From Treponema sp. OMZ 798 (GTDB lineage Bacteria; Spirochaetota; Spirochaetia; Treponematales; Treponemataceae), in NCBI RefSeq assembly GCF_024181385.1, contig NZ_CP051305.1, positions 248,001-312,000 of the forward strand: a stretch of 64,000 bases of DNA, in the 5' to 3' direction. The position numbers were made by a program, and so were the translations under genes. Position 1 is the stretch's first letter, and every line of letters starts with the position of its first letter. A model generated the notes under the pieces. The model did no database searches. It worked only from the letters and a program-made list of their open reading frames with translations, and was not told the origin of the DNA. Shown piece after piece: positions 18,394 to 26,475 of this stretch.

Positions 18394-19963
18394 TCTTGAA
18401 AAATTATTTATATTTTTTGCTCTTCTATTTTTAGTCTTTTCGGCTGCAGCCGTTACGGTTTTTTCATGGCTAGGCGGAAAGATAGCCGATGCCGCCGTAA
18501 GTAAGGATATTCAAAAAGTTATTGTTTTTATTTCCGTATATTTTACTGCAATACTGGTAAGAGCCGGAGGACACGGTCTTTATTCTTATTTTTTCGGAAG
18601 ATTTAAAACAAGCCGCTTAAAGTTTCTCAGGCAAGGTCTTTTTCATTCTTGGGTAAGAGCCGAGTACGAAGAATTTTATAATATTGATGAAGGAAAAAAA
18701 CTTTCATACTACCAACAACAGCTTCCTTCCCTCAACGGACTATATTATCAGTCCTTCTACGGAATGGGTCAGATTCTTATGGAAACTATTTTTGCTTCCG
18801 GCTTTCTTTTATATATTAATTTAAAATTAGCCCTTGTAAGTTTATTTTTTGTTTTAATAACCTCTCTTATTCCGCAACTATTTAAAAAGATTTTGGATAA
18901 AAAACAATCCGAGTCCATAAGTATTTTAAACGGACACATGGGGGAATTTTCGGATTGGTTAAAAGGTTTTGAAGTAATAAAAAATTACGGCAGTGAAGGA
19001 CGTTTTCAAAATCTCTTAAATAAGTCGGTAGAAAGGTTAGCAAAAAAACAATTTTCCGTTTCAGCCGTAAGTATCCTATCCCGAAATCTTTCTTCTCTTG
19101 CCTCTCAATTAAGTATAATTACCGTTGTTTTTTACGGTGTTTATCTTATTTATAAAAACGAATTAAGCATTGCCGAATTTATGATGGCTAACGGTTTGAT
19201 TGTACAGCTGAAATCTCAAGTTTATTATATTTCGATGTATGTTAATCACTTTATTATGAGCAAGGTTATCTTCGACGGTTATAAGAGTTTGGTGGTTAAA
19301 GAATCGGAAGAAAAAAAGATTGAAGCCGAGGTTTCGTCAAGCAATATATCTTTTGATGATGTAAGCTATGCTTACAGCGAATTACCCGTTCTTCAAAATG
19401 TAAATAAAAAATTTACCGGCAACGGAATACATATCATATACGGAGAAAGCGGAAGCGGAAAGTCCACTGCAATGAAAATTCTTTTAGGTCTTTTAAAACC
19501 CAAAAACGGAAATGTTTTAATCGATGAAAAAAATATTTATTCCATCAAGAATAGGTCTACTCTTATTTCGTTTTTAGCTCAAGAAGCCGTTTTCTTTGAC
19601 GATAGTTTAAAAAACAATTTAACCTTAGGTGAAGATATTGCAGAAGAAAAAATCTTTACCTTAATGGAAAAATTAGGTTTAGAAAAATTTGCAAATGCCG
19701 AATCTTTGAACATGGACTTTACGCACATCGAAAATAAATTTTCAGGCGGAGAATTAAAGCGTCTAAGTTTTGTGCGTACCCTATTGCGCGATACGCCTGT
19801 AGTAATTTTTGATGAGCCCTTTGCAAATATCGATGCTCAAAACATAGGAAGGGTAGAAGATCTTATTTTAGGCTTAAGGAATAAAAAAGTTTTTATTGTA
19901 ACTCATCAGCTTAATGACAGGATCAAAGAAAGGGCCGTCTCTCTTTGGAAGATAGGCAGATAA
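18377..19963 (+). CDS. ABC half-transporter (membrane plus ATPase domain), subunit 2
   Basis: A 528-residue partner of the preceding protein with the same layout: six membrane segments, Walker A GESGSGKST, signature 'FSGGELKRL' and Walker B 'VVIFDEPFANIDAQN'. The frame extends upstream inside the previous gene, but ATG 18377 has AAAGGAG seven bases before it and matches the family start. Both signatures begin with F where L is usual, a trait shared by the two subunits. A hairpin right after the stop (19970-20007) likely ends the transcript. Confidence 0.9.
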   Translation: MKKLSNLEKLFIFFALLFLVFSAAAVTVFSWLGGKIADAAVSKDIQKVIVFISVYFTAILVRAGGHGLYSYFFGRFKTSRLKFLRQGLFHSWVRAEYEEFYNIDEGKKLSYYQQQLPSLNGLYYQSFYGMGQILMETIFASGFLLYINLKLALVSLFFVLITSLIPQLFKKILDKKQSESISILNGHMGEFSDWLKGFEVIKNYGSEGRFQNLLNKSVERLAKKQFSVSAVSILSRNLSSLASQLSIITVVFYGVYLIYKNELSIAEFMMANGLIVQLKSQVYYISMYVNHFIMSKVIFDGYKSLVVKESEEKKIEAEVSSSNISFDDVSYAYSELPVLQNVNKKFTGNGIHIIYGESGSGKSTAMKILLGLLKPKNGNVLIDEKNIYSIKNRSTLISFLAQEAVFFDDSLKNNLTLGEDIAEEKIFTLMEKLGLEKFANAESLNMDFTHIENKFSGGELKRLSFVRTLLRDTPVVIFDEPFANIDAQNIGRVEDLILGLRNKKVFIVTHQLNDRIKERAVSLWKIGR

Positions 19964-19969
19964 TTGTAT

Positions 19970-20007
19970 GACACCTTCTAAACGGTATAACCTTCTTAGA
20001 AGGTGTC
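19970..20007. terminator. Hairpin terminator between converging genes
   Basis: Perfect 12-bp arms GACACCTTCTAA (19970-19981) and TTAGAAGGTGTC (19996-20007) around a 14-base loop lie between the ABC operon (plus) and the nitroreductase gene (minus). There is no strong T-tract, so efficiency is uncertain; position suits a shared bidirectional terminator. Confidence 0.6.
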
Positions 20008-20035
20008 AAATCATAAACTATCAATTAAGAAAGGA

Positions 20036-20608
20036 TTACTCTATAATCGTTACCCTGTCATCAATATTTTCTTTTTCTTTCGGGTCGGGCTCGCTGCCGA
20101 TACCGCCGAAGGGCATTTGAGCAATCAGCACATATTCCTGCGGAATGGAAAAAAGCGATTTTACCTTTTCATCAATAACGGGATTGTAGTGCTGCAGTGA
20201 AGCTCCAATGCCTTCTTCCCGTAAGGCTGTCCAAACGGCGAGCTGAAGCATTCCGTTTGCCTGATTTGCCCATACGGGAAAATTGGCTGCGTAGGAAGCG
20301 AATTTTTCTTGCAGAGCCTTTACGGTTTTTTCGTCATAAAAGAACAGAACCGTACCTGCCCCCGCCTTAAAAGAATCGATTTTTTCACGCGGAACTTTGC
20401 CGCCGAATGCCTCGTATATCGAATCCCACAATAAATCGTGCTTTTCGCCGAATACCGTAACTATCCGTGCACTTTTCATATTAAAGGCATCAGGCACCAA
20501 TTCTACCGCTTTTTTTATTAAAGCTCCGGCTTCTGCGGCAGACACCGGCAGGTTTTTATTAATGTTGTAATAAGACCTGCGTTTTTCCAAAGATTGTATA
20601 ATTCCCAT
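20036..20608 (-). CDS. Nitroreductase-family protein (Frm2/Hbn1-like)
   Basis: A 190-residue protein starting 'MGIIQSLEKRRSYYNINKNL', the flavin-binding Arg-Ser region of the nitroreductase fold. It also has 'NQANGMLQLAVWTALREEGIGASLQHY' and a C-terminal 'VLIAQMPFGGIGSEPDPKEK'. These features mark the fungal Frm2-like branch, FMN-dependent oxidoreductases. The partner substrate is unknown. It sits near pirin, flavin reductase and HxlR genes, which suggests a role in redox or electrophile stress (inference). Two tandem hairpin elements fill its leader. Confidence 0.88.
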   Translation of the reverse strand: MGIIQSLEKRRSYYNINKNLPVSAAEAGALIKKAVELVPDAFNMKSARIVTVFGEKHDLLWDSIYEAFGGKVPREKIDSFKAGAGTVLFFYDEKTVKALQEKFASYAANFPVWANQANGMLQLAVWTALREEGIGASLQHYNPVIDEKVKSLFSIPQEYVLIAQMPFGGIGSEPDPKEKENIDDRVTIIE

Positions 20609-20614
20609 ATCCTT

Positions 20615-20926
20615 CTCCTATAAAAACTTTTTGCAAGGATTATCAAATCCTGAAAAAAGTTTTTTCAAGCAGTTTGTTTACAAACCGCATACAATAATAT
20701 GATGTTTGTCTGAAAGACAAACTCAAATATAAACAGCGAGGCAATATTTCCGCCGAGCTGTTTATCAGCTCTCCTATAAAAACTTTTTGCAAGGATTATC
20801 AAATCCTGAAAAAAGTTTTTTCAAGCGGTTTGTTTACAAACCGCATACAATAATATGATGTTTGTCTGAAAGGCAAACTCAAATATAAACAGCGAGGCAA
20901 TATTTCCGCCGAACTGTTTATCATAT
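20615..20926 (-). repeat. Two tandem copies of the four-hairpin repeat (copies 2 and 3)
   Basis: A 156-bp unit (20615-20770) is repeated almost identically at 20771-20926, followed by the start of a third (CTCCTA). Each unit has H1 (outer AAAAACTTTTT, inner AGGATT/AATCCT), H2, the linker ATACAATAATATGATG, H3 (TTTGTCT/AGACAAA) and H4 (ATAAACAG/CTGTTTAT with CGA/GAA or CGA/GAG loop). In copy 3, H2 is perfect (GCGGTTTGT/ACAAACCGC), whereas copy 2 has one mismatch. It lies between the pirin gene and the nitroreductase start. Confidence 0.9.
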
Positions 20927-20951
20927 CTCCTAATATATAGCTCTGTATCGG

Positions 20952-21773
20952 TTAAATAAACGTTCCATCATGCAAATCGCTAAAAGCTTTTTGCAATTCT
21001 TCTCTTGTATTCATTACAATGGGACCTCCCCATGCAATGGATTCGTTTAAGGTTTTTGAGCCGACAAACAAAACTTTTGCCGTATCTGTTCCTGCCTTTA
21101 TCGTAACGGAGTTTCCTTCAGTCAGTTTTACTGCCGTTTTTTCTTTTACGGTCTGACCGCTTATAACCGCATCCGAAAGGAGGGTAAAAAGCATAACCGA
21201 ATCATCATGTTCCGTTTCGATTGTTATTTCGGCACCGGCATTGAGTGTAATGTCGTAATAGTTAAGCGGAAGATACTTGCTTTTAAAGCCGGTGTGTTCT
21301 TTATATGAGCCTGCAAGCAAGCGTATAAAACCTCCGTCAAAAGGTATTTCTTTAATTTCCGTATTTTTTATGCTGCGGTATTCCGGCGGTACCATTTTTT
21401 TAGCCGCAGGCAAATTGAGCCAAAGCTGAACACCGAGGAGGCGTTCGCTTGCAGGCAGCTTTTCTTCATGAAGAATTCCTTTTCCGGCTGTCATCCATTG
21501 TACTTCGCCGTCGCCTACCGTGTCTTCAAAGCCAAGGCTGTCCTTGTGCTGCATTTTTCCCTTGTACACATAGCTGATTGTTTCAATTCCTCTATGAGGG
21601 TGCATTGGGAAACCTGCCGTGTAGTCATCGGGATTGGTGCTGTCAAAAGAATCAAGCATTAAGATGGGATCAAAATCGCTTGTTGTGCTATGCCCCAACA
21701 CACGGACAAGATTAACGCCTGCTCCGTCTTGTGCAGGGAAGCCGGTAACTGCTGTTTTTATTTTTCTTTCCAT
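20952..21773 (-). CDS. Pirin-family protein
   Basis: A 273-residue bicupin. The N-terminal cupin has the pirin metal motif: 'GFPMHPHRGIETISYVYKG' followed by 'HKDSLG' and 'GILHEEKLP', giving three histidines and a glutamate for iron. The C-terminal cupin is less conserved, as usual. Pirins act as redox-sensing regulators or quercetinases. It precedes the nitroreductase gene on the same strand, separated by the tandem repeat; before that insertion the two genes would have been closely spaced. Confidence 0.93.
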   Translation of the reverse strand: MERKIKTAVTGFPAQDGAGVNLVRVLGHSTTSDFDPILMLDSFDSTNPDDYTAGFPMHPHRGIETISYVYKGKMQHKDSLGFEDTVGDGEVQWMTAGKGILHEEKLPASERLLGVQLWLNLPAAKKMVPPEYRSIKNTEIKEIPFDGGFIRLLAGSYKEHTGFKSKYLPLNYYDITLNAGAEITIETEHDDSVMLFTLLSDAVISGQTVKEKTAVKLTEGNSVTIKAGTDTAKVLFVGSKTLNESIAWGGPIVMNTREELQKAFSDLHDGTFI

Positions 21774-21868
21774 AGGTTTTTCCTTTTCCTTAGGTTATAA
21801 AATACATAATACACGGCATTTAGTCAAATTCAATTATACATTTTAAGAATATATATTCTTTTCATCTT

Positions 21869-21896
21869 ATTTTTGCATGGACTTTAACACCTTCAT
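21869..21896 (-). pseudogene. Remnant of a second HxlR-type gene
   Basis: These 28 bases match 23161-23188 of the intact hxlR gene with one mismatch and encode, on the minus strand, M-K-V-L-K-S-M-Q-K before a stop. No other part of such a gene can be seen around it. It is best read as debris of a lost paralogue or of a local duplication. The rest of 21774-22023 holds no visible gene. Confidence 0.5.
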
Positions 21897-22023
21897 ATGT
21901 ATCATAATTCTCGTTTTATATTTTTAGCGGATAGATAATAATCACAGAGTTTGCAAAAACAGTTAAAAAATGATAGAATATAAACCGTAAAAAAGACGGA
22001 CAAATCTTTTTTGGAGGCGGGCT

Positions 22024-22326
22024 ATGCATACGGGGGTTGATTTTTGGAAGAATTACATGGATAGATGGTTCGGAAATGAGCTGATAGCCGAATGGAATAA
22101 AAATGTAAAAGTTGAATATGCGAGAAAAAACTTTACCGGGAAAGTATTTCTCGGAGGAGCCGGTATGGGCGGCCCCTTAGCTTATGCTTGCGATGCAAGA
22201 TATAATCTCGCCGATGGATTAATATGCTGGTGTCTATGGGATTTTCCCGGTCCGCATTTTCCCTTAAAAAAGGAAACATACCGGAAATGGGCAAAAGAAG
22301 TAGATGCTTTTATAAAAGAAATATAG
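22024..22326 (+). CDS. Small protein resembling the end of an alpha/beta hydrolase
   Basis: A 100-residue frame with a good ribosome-binding site (TTTGGAGGCGGGCT before ATG). It contains 'GKVFLGGAGMGGPLAYACDARY', which looks like a degraded nucleophile elbow followed by the next helix, and no further hydrolase motifs. It could be a truncated gene or a real small protein. Function is unknown. It stands alone on the plus strand between pirin and the flavin reductase. Confidence 0.5.
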   Translation: MHTGVDFWKNYMDRWFGNELIAEWNKNVKVEYARKNFTGKVFLGGAGMGGPLAYACDARYNLADGLICWCLWDFPGPHFPLKKETYRKWAKEVDAFIKEI

Positions 22327-22404
22327 CCTGGCAGTTAAGAATCAATTAGTATTTGATAAAGTTACTTCTTTATTTGAATCGCCTCGCGGCAATGCCCTAA
22401 GCAT

Positions 22405-22974
22405 TTACGGCATTAACGTTTTTCCCGTTTTCCATGCCTGACCGACTTTTTCGCCGATTGCATAATAACCGTACTGAAATTGATCAAATACAAAGGCGTT
22501 TAGTTTTGCAGGGTTTATTTTGCCGTTTTCGTCGAGTACTTTTTCATCGGCTATGACATTGACTATTTCTCCTACAACGCGGAAGCCGAAGCGGTCATTC
22601 TGGATGGCGGCTGCCGTACATTCAAGCGTCAACGGAAATTCTTCTACGATGGGAGCATCCACACGGCTGCTTTTTACCGCATGCAATCCCGAGCGTTCAA
22701 ATTTATCGTGCATGGTATTTGCACTCGCAATTCCGAAAAAATCCGCCGCTTCAATATGCGGAATATCCGCCACGCTGAGCGTAAAGGCCTTCCGGTTTTT
22801 AATATTGGCTGAAGTTTTATGCGATTCGTCAAGGTTTAATGCGACCATGTTATTATCGCAGATTCCGCCCCAGGCCATATTCATAACATCGACAGAGCCG
22901 TCTTCATTGTATGTTGCAACCATCAACACCGGCATCGGAAACACAAAGGGATGTACTCCTAAATCTTTTTTCAT
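22405..22974 (-). CDS. Flavin reductase-like / flavoredoxin family protein
   Basis: A 189-residue FMN-binding split-barrel protein. It has the N-terminal 'PFVFPMPVLMVATYNEDG' region, 'NMAWGGICDNNMVALNLDESHKT' with the Ser/His-Thr phosphate contacts, and 'KFERSGL'. Members reduce free flavin or carry FMN as electron-transfer proteins. It is downstream of, and on the same strand as, hxlR (142 bp gap), a common pairing in which HxlR senses quinones or aldehydes (family knowledge). The true electron partner is not apparent. Confidence 0.9.
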   Translation of the reverse strand: MKKDLGVHPFVFPMPVLMVATYNEDGSVDVMNMAWGGICDNNMVALNLDESHKTSANIKNRKAFTLSVADIPHIEAADFFGIASANTMHDKFERSGLHAVKSSRVDAPIVEEFPLTLECTAAAIQNDRFGFRVVGEIVNVIADEKVLDENGKINPAKLNAFVFDQFQYGYYAIGEKVGQAWKTGKTLMP

Positions 22975-23116
22975 ATCTACCTCTCTTCTGTTCTAAATGA
23001 TTTTATACATACTATCACTTTTTTGTTATTTATTCAGCTGCCTCGCATTTTTGTATTTTCGGAATTCGCATAGTCTTGCAGCAATCTTGCTTTCGGGCAG
23101 GCTCCGGAAAAATATG

Positions 23117-23464
23117 CTATCGGCACCTTGCTTCCATCCTTTCATGATTCTCCTCTCCCCATTTTTGCATGGACTTTAAGACCTTCATAAAACTTTTCCC
23201 CATCTCGGTTAGAGAATATTCTACACGCGGCGGGATTTCTTTATAGTCATACCGTAAAAGAAACCCATCCGCTTCAAGTTCGCGTAATTGCTTAGTCAAA
23301 GAAGACTCGTTAATTTCGCCTATCTTGCGGCGCAATTGTCCGAAACGATTAATCTTTTCAATTCCGATATAGTAGAGAATTTCAATCTTCCACTTTCCGC
23401 CCAGCATTTTTTGAATTGCCGAAACCGTTTCACATTTTTTTATAGCTTCTGCCGTTTTTTTCAT
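23117..23464 (-). CDS. HxlR-family transcriptional regulator
   Basis: A 115-residue winged-helix protein with the family signature: a cysteine at residue 11 ('IKKCETVSAIQKMLGGKWKIEILYYI'), recognition helix 'NESSLTKQLRELEADGFLLR' and wing 'PPRVEYSLTEMGKSF'. The N-terminal cysteine is the redox switch in characterised members such as HypR and YodB. A palindrome (23496-23531) lies just upstream of its start, and an identical one precedes the radical-SAM gene, so both may be its operators (inference). Confidence 0.92.
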   Translation of the reverse strand: MKKTAEAIKKCETVSAIQKMLGGKWKIEILYYIGIEKINRFGQLRRKIGEINESSLTKQLRELEADGFLLRYDYKEIPPRVEYSLTEMGKSFMKVLKSMQKWGEENHERMEARCR

Positions 23465-23478
23465 ATTATGATGATTTT

Positions 23479-23533
23479 ATCACAAAAACTATATAAAAAC
23501 AAGTACGCTAAAAAATAATAGTACTTGTTTTAT
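23479..23533. repeat. 55-bp direct repeat with inner palindrome, left copy (possible HxlR operator)
   Basis: The sequence agrees with 26348-26402 at 54 of 55 positions. Its core is a palindrome with arms AAAACAAGTAC (23496-23506) and GTACTTGTTTT (23521-23531) around 14 bases. It begins 14 bp upstream of the hxlR start. Together with the right copy it brackets the carrier/amidohydrolase pair. Confidence 0.85.
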
Positions 23534-23562
23534 CATAGAATAGTATAACTAATATTTAGAAA

Positions 23563-24951
23563 CTACATCCCTGTCCAGCTTATTAAATCCAGTAAAAATA
23601 CAGATATAAAAGATAATAGAATTAAGGCTATTACCGGTTTAATTACCCATTTAAACCATTTATCATAAGAAACTTTGGCTATTGTCAAAGCTCCCATCGT
23701 CCAGCCCAGAGCCGGTGAAATCATATTTGTAAAAGCATCACCAAATAGAAAAGCTTGCACTGCAACTTGTGATGTTATTCCTAAAGTTTTGGCAATTGGT
23801 TCCAAAATCGGCATTAGTACCGCAGCTTTTGCTGTAGCAGACGGTACTATCGGATTTAATATTGTGATAACTGATGTAATTCCAATTACTGACATACCTC
23901 TATTTAAGTTCATCAGTGGTTTTGTTATAAAATATACAATTGTGTCCAATATTTTTCCTTCTACCATAATTATTTGCATTGTAGAAGCAAGTCCAATAAC
24001 AAAGGTAACAAATGCCATTGCTCCCAAACCTTTAGCAAAAGAGTTGCCTAATTGATCAGCCGACAAACCTCCTATGAAGCCGATTATTATGGAAGTTACT
24101 ATAAAAAATCCGATTAAAAATTCATAGATATTCGTACCTACCGTTAAAGAGTATACTACCAAAGCAACATACTGTAAAATTGTTAAAATCAAAACTATTA
24201 CAGATCCAACAGGAAGTTCGATTTTTGCAAATTGCTCGTCACTATTAATTTCTTGAAGCCAATCCGTTCCTAATATAGAGTTATTCGGATCTTTTTCTAT
24301 TTTTCTAACGTACCTCATCGTAAACATTAGACCGATAATTCCGAAAAGATTCATCATAATAAATCGAAGCCCAAACCCTGAAAGAGATTCCACTCCTAGC
24401 ATAGTTTGGGGAATCAGTACTTTAAGAGTCGGCCCCATACCGAATCCGATCATCGATGGGAAAAAAGTGGCTGCCAATCCGCTGACGGGATCCAATTTTA
24501 ACTTTTTAGCAAAAATAACACCTATAGGGACCACTGCTATCAAAGCATCCGTTCCGGCAAATCCGGCAATATATAATATTAAAAAATACAAGACGGGAAT
24601 TAATACCTTGGTACTTTGTTTTTCCAGTTTATAAGTTGCCCAATTTAGAAAATTATCTATAGATTTTGTTTCTAAAACTACAGCCATATTTGCTCCGCTG
24701 ATCATAACAACCCAAACCACTAAACCTGAATTTACCAATCCTTTCATAAACATAAACATAGATTTGATTAAACTCACAGGTTGTTGTGTTTCCAAAAATT
24801 GGAAATTACCGGCATCTATATTACCGTCTACATCTTTATAAAATGTTCCTGCGGGAATAATATATGTTAGACAAGACATTATTATAATTAAACCGATCAT
24901 GATAAAGAATAAATGCGGTAATTTAAATTTTTTTTTATTTTTTTCAGTCAT
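23563..24951 (-). CDS. YfcC-family (C4-dicarboxylate carrier-like) membrane transporter
   Basis: A 462-residue protein with about 12 membrane segments. It starts 'KLPHLFFIMIGLIIIMSCLTYIIPAG', typical of the YfcC/ArcD-like ion-transporter superfamily, and has 'GFAGTDALIAVVPIG' and 'NPIVPSATAKAAVLMPI' in the two re-entrant regions. Homologues import peptides or amino-acid derivatives. It lies 5 bp after a gene for an M20 amidohydrolase, so the pair probably imports and cleaves the same N-acyl amino acid or dipeptide (inference). Both are inside the interval bounded by the 55-bp direct repeats. Confidence 0.88.
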   Translation of the reverse strand: MTEKNKKKFKLPHLFFIMIGLIIIMSCLTYIIPAGTFYKDVDGNIDAGNFQFLETQQPVSLIKSMFMFMKGLVNSGLVVWVVMISGANMAVVLETKSIDNFLNWATYKLEKQSTKVLIPVLYFLILYIAGFAGTDALIAVVPIGVIFAKKLKLDPVSGLAATFFPSMIGFGMGPTLKVLIPQTMLGVESLSGFGLRFIMMNLFGIIGLMFTMRYVRKIEKDPNNSILGTDWLQEINSDEQFAKIELPVGSVIVLILTILQYVALVVYSLTVGTNIYEFLIGFFIVTSIIIGFIGGLSADQLGNSFAKGLGAMAFVTFVIGLASTMQIIMVEGKILDTIVYFITKPLMNLNRGMSVIGITSVITILNPIVPSATAKAAVLMPILEPIAKTLGITSQVAVQAFLFGDAFTNMISPALGWTMGALTIAKVSYDKWFKWVIKPVIALILLSFISVFLLDLISWTGM

Positions 24952-24956
24952 AATAG

Positions 24957-26150
24957 TTACCCTCTTAAATAATCATAAACAAATTTTACTTGAGCAGCCG
25001 TTCCATAATATAATGCTTTTTCATCCATGTCAAAAAATTCATTATGATGCTCTGCTCCCATCCCTTCTTCTAAATTTTTTATACCGACAAAGGCAAAGAC
25101 AATAGGAGCTAAACAGCTGTATTTGGAAAAAGACTCTGATGCAAACCAATTCACACCCTGTATTAAAACTCCCGGTAGAATTTCATTAATGCCGTCTCTG
25201 GCAATTTTCGATAATTCAATATCATTGATTACCGGATGGACTGCTATTTGATTGGCGCCTTCTGTAAACTCTACTGAACAGTTTTGTGACATTGCCGCAT
25301 GTTTTGAAGTGTTTTTCATAATGTTAATCGCTTTTTCCCCCTCTTCAGAATCGTAAAATCTTAACGAGCCTGTAATTTTAACTTCGTCCGGAATAACATT
25401 AAATGCTGTGCCTCCATTTATCGAACCTAAGCCAAGTGTAACTGTTTTAGTTACATCAATTTGGTTTGACCAAGCGGATGCCAACGCATTTAAAACATTT
25501 GCAGAACCGAAAATAGGACTAACTGACAAGTCCGGTCTTGATCCATGCCCTCCTTTACCTATAACTTTAAAGTCTACCAATATTGCACCTGCCATTACCG
25601 GCCCTGCATCAACAGAAATTTTTCCAGCTTCTAGAAATGAAACTAGATGATTTCCGTAAATTGCATCAATTTTATAATTTTTTAAAATTTCAATGATTTG
25701 TTCAGCTCCTCCTCCTGCTTCTTCACTTTCTTCAAACATAAAGATTATTTTTCCGGCTAGTAAATCCTTCATTTCATTAAGAATTTTTGCGGCAGCTAAT
25801 ATTATAGCCATATGACCATCATGAGCACACGCATGCATAGCCCCGGCATTTTTTGAGACGCTAACTTTTTTCTTCCTCAAATTCATAGCATTTTCCTGAA
25901 TTGGTAGAGCGTCAATGTCTGTTCTCAGTGCAACAGTCTTACCTTCTTTTCCCGTATCTAAAATTGCAATGAATCCCGTACCGGGAGTCTCGATAATTTC
26001 AAATTCAAGTTTTTTAATTTCTTGTTTTAAAAAAGTTGAAGTTTGATATTCCTTATGCGAAACTTCCGGATTTTCGTGAAGATACCTTCGAGTGGAGATT
26101 AGATAGTCTTCAAGATTAGATACATTTTTCAGAATAAAATCATTTGACAT
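24957..26150 (-). CDS. M20-family amidohydrolase / peptidase
   Basis: A 397-residue M20D enzyme, the family of hippurate and N-acyl-amino-acid amidohydrolases. It starts with 'LIStRRYLHENPEVSHKE' and has 'RTDIDALPIQE', 'MHACAHDGHMA' (metal Cys/His), 'FMFEESEEAGGGAEQII' (catalytic and metal glutamates) and a dimerisation domain with 'GKGGHGSRPDLSVSP'. It should hydrolyse an amide bond on an acylated amino acid or indole-type conjugate in the cytoplasm. It is first in a two-gene operon with the YfcC carrier and has its own promoter (26199-26227). Confidence 0.92.
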   Translation of the reverse strand: MSNDFILKNVSNLEDYLISTRRYLHENPEVSHKEYQTSTFLKQEIKKLEFEIIETPGTGFIAILDTGKEGKTVALRTDIDALPIQENAMNLRKKKVSVSKNAGAMHACAHDGHMAIILAAAKILNEMKDLLAGKIIFMFEESEEAGGGAEQIIEILKNYKIDAIYGNHLVSFLEAGKISVDAGPVMAGAILVDFKVIGKGGHGSRPDLSVSPIFGSANVLNALASAWSNQIDVTKTVTLGLGSINGGTAFNVIPDEVKITGSLRFYDSEEGEKAINIMKNTSKHAAMSQNCSVEFTEGANQIAVHPVINDIELSKIARDGINEILPGVLIQGVNWFASESFSKYSCLAPIVFAFVGIKNLEEGMGAEHHNEFFDMDEKALYYGTAAQVKFVYDYLRG

Positions 26151-26198
26151 TTTGTACCTCCTTTATTTAGCACTTTAATGATTAAATAGCTTAACTAT

Positions 26199-26227
26199 AT
26201 ACTACTATCATAATGCTCAGTTGTCAA
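26199..26227 (-). promoter_or_regulatory. Predicted sigma70 promoter of the M20/YfcC operon
   Basis: On the minus strand: TTGACA (26227-26222), 17-bp spacer, TAGTAT (26204-26199). The -35 is perfect and the -10 matches 4 of 6. The GGAGG ribosome-binding site follows just before 26150. Between this promoter and the right-hand repeat (26255-26347) is only a 22-codon tail ending in a stop on the minus strand, possibly gene debris. Confidence 0.55.
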
Positions 26228-26347
26228 GGCCAAAAATAGAAATTTTTGTAATAAACTTATACGCTTTTCATTTTATCGGGAAAACCCTCTAACAATCTTG
26301 ATGAAGTACTCTCGGTATTTTTCACACGCAGTATTTGGTTTTATAAA

Positions 26348-26402
26348 ATCACAAAAGCTATATAAAAACAAGTACGCTAAAAAATAATAGTACTTGTTTT
26401 AT
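26348..26402. repeat. 55-bp direct repeat with inner palindrome, right copy (possible HxlR operator)
   Basis: Agrees with 23479-23533 at 54 of 55 positions, in the same orientation. Palindrome arms are at 26365-26375 and 26390-26400. It lies about 75 bp upstream of the radical-SAM start codon. Confidence 0.85.
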
Positions 26403-26475
26403 AATTGTAAAAGTCTTATATTAGAATTACTTTGCAATTTTGATAAATTTTAAATATGTTTTTATGGAGGAAGTT

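Noticed and set aside
20036..23464. Treating nitroreductase, pirin, flavin reductase and HxlR as one operon
   Set aside because: The plus-strand gene at 22024 and gaps with repeats and debris interrupt the series, so shared transcription is not supported.
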